This document shows positions 5,142 through 5,690 of a stretch of 5,690 nucleotides of DNA, piece after piece. Origin of the DNA: Candidatus Omnitrophota bacterium (GTDB lineage Bacteria; Omnitrophota; Gorgyraeia; 2-02-FULL-51-18; JAGOUK01). The DNA lies in contig JAGOUK010000096.1 in assembly GCA_018061225.1 (NCBI GenBank), forward strand, positions 1 through 5,690, given 5' to 3'. The notes under the pieces are model-generated. The model saw nothing but the letters and a program-made list of their open reading frames with translations, did not search any database and had not been told where the DNA came from. The position numbers and the translations under genes are program-made. Each line of letters opens with the position of its first letter. Position 1 is the first letter of the stretch.

Positions 5142-5690
5142 TCAGAAGCTTTTGAGAGCGTCGAGAAAGATCTGGCCGTATTTAGAGAGTTTGACGGCGC
5201 CGAAGCCGTAGATGCCGCGCAGCTCTTCGGGCGTGCGGGGCTTGCGGGCGGAGAGTTCGATCAGTGATTTGTCGGAAAGGATAAGGTAGGCCGGAACATT
5301 TTCTTTGCCGGCCAATTCTTTGCGGACGCGGCGCAGTTCTTCGAAGCAATCGGCATCGTAATCCATATCGGCAAGCCGCTCCCGCGCGGGCGCTTTTTCC
5401 TTAACGGCTTTTTCGGCGCGCGTTTCGAGGACGCTCAGGAGCGCTTGGTCCTCATTCCGGAGGATTTCGCCAGCCCGAGGTGCCAAGCGCACCACCGGAT
5501 ATTCCAACCCTTCCTGCTTCAGAATTCCCATCTCGATCATCTCCCGGATACGCCGCTTGATCATGTCCTTGGTGAGCTCTTTGAGCGCGCCGTAGCCCGG
5601 CAGATCCGAATGATAGGCGGCATATTTGCCGGATGCCGCGCCTTTGAGAAAATCCGCCAGCGTGGTGACGCCGAATCCGCGGCCAAGCGT
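5142..5690 (-). CDS. recQ: RecQ-type ATP-dependent DNA helicase, C-terminal part only
   Basis: RecQ unwinds DNA 3' to 5' in recombination and repair. The frame is open to the right edge, giving 182 visible residues; the helicase motifs and zinc-binding region would lie beyond 5690. Counting from base 5690, residues 1 to about 75 form the RQC winged helix (including LPGYGALKELTKD and IREMIEMGILKQEGLEYPVV). A charged linker follows at about 90-110. An HRDC domain spans about 111-182 (FEELRRVRKELA, VPAYLILSDKSLIELS, GIYGFGAVKLSKYG) and ends the protein. The ATG at 5562-5564 is internal to the RQC domain and is not the start, since RQC sequence continues in frame upstream of it. RecQ is typically about 600-700 residues, so about two thirds is missing. 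A related RQC/HRDC helicase is possible but less likely. Confidence 0.9.
   Translation of the reverse strand, partial: TLGRGFGVTTLADFLKGAASGKYAAYHSDLPGYGALKELTKDMIKRRIREMIEMGILKQEGLEYPVVRLAPRAGEILRNEDQALLSVLETRAEKAVKEKAPARERLADMDYDADCFEELRRVRKELAGKENVPAYLILSDKSLIELSARKPRTPEELRGIYGFGAVKLSKYGQIFLDALKSF

Noticed and set aside
4874..5155. Plus-strand open frame overlapping the end of the barrel gene and the recQ end
   Set aside because: Out of frame with the barrel gene, Arg/Pro/Thr-rich low-quality product, no ribosome binding site.
5562..5564. ATG as start of a short 140-residue minus-strand protein
   Set aside because: The frame continues upstream to the window edge with clear RQC-domain sequence, so this Met is internal to recQ.
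1..5690. CRISPR array, tRNA, rRNA, transposase or phage gene
   Set aside because: No spaced direct repeats, cloverleaf-like sequence or recognisable mobile-element protein was found on either strand.

Overview
The window looks like chromosomal DNA of a Gram-negative (two-membrane) bacterium with moderately high GC. The evidence is a predicted outer-membrane beta-barrel ending in Phe, several Sec signal peptides, good AGGAGG-type ribosome binding sites and dense gene packing. No ribosomal RNA or other strong taxonomic marker is present. The large intergenic palindrome resembles, from memory only, dispersed elements of Nitrospira-like and other environmental lineages. I do not assign a phylum.

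Layout: (1) Bases 1-1338 (+) hold the 3' part of guaA (GMP synthase), cut by the left edge. (2) Bases 1339-1447 are a large imperfect palindrome that fills the gap between the guaA stop and the stop of a convergent small gene; it could act as a two-way terminator. (3) Bases 1449-1817 (-) encode a small exported TPR-like protein of unknown function. (4) Bases 1818-1900 are a divergent promoter region with overlapping -10-like elements and a hairpin. (5) Bases 1901-5133 (+) hold a probable three-gene operon: a membrane sensor with HAMP and HD-GYP domains, an exported FecR-domain protein with an acidic tail, and an outer-membrane beta-barrel. (6) Bases 5142-5690 (-) hold the C-terminal part of recQ (RQC winged helix and HRDC), cut by the right edge and convergent with the barrel gene across only 8 bases.

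How the genes may work together: guaA and recQ are housekeeping genes that flank an accessory envelope cassette. In the cassette, an extracytoplasmic signal could be read by the sensor domain of the first protein and passed through HAMP to a cytoplasmic cyclic-dinucleotide phosphodiesterase. The two downstream products would be placed in the periplasm or cell surface and the outer membrane. The FecR-domain protein has no visible sigma factor or TonB-receptor partner, so it is probably not a classical iron-citrate-type regulator. The three-gene combination is the most interesting part of the window, but its function is inference. No mobile element, CRISPR array, tRNA or rRNA was seen.
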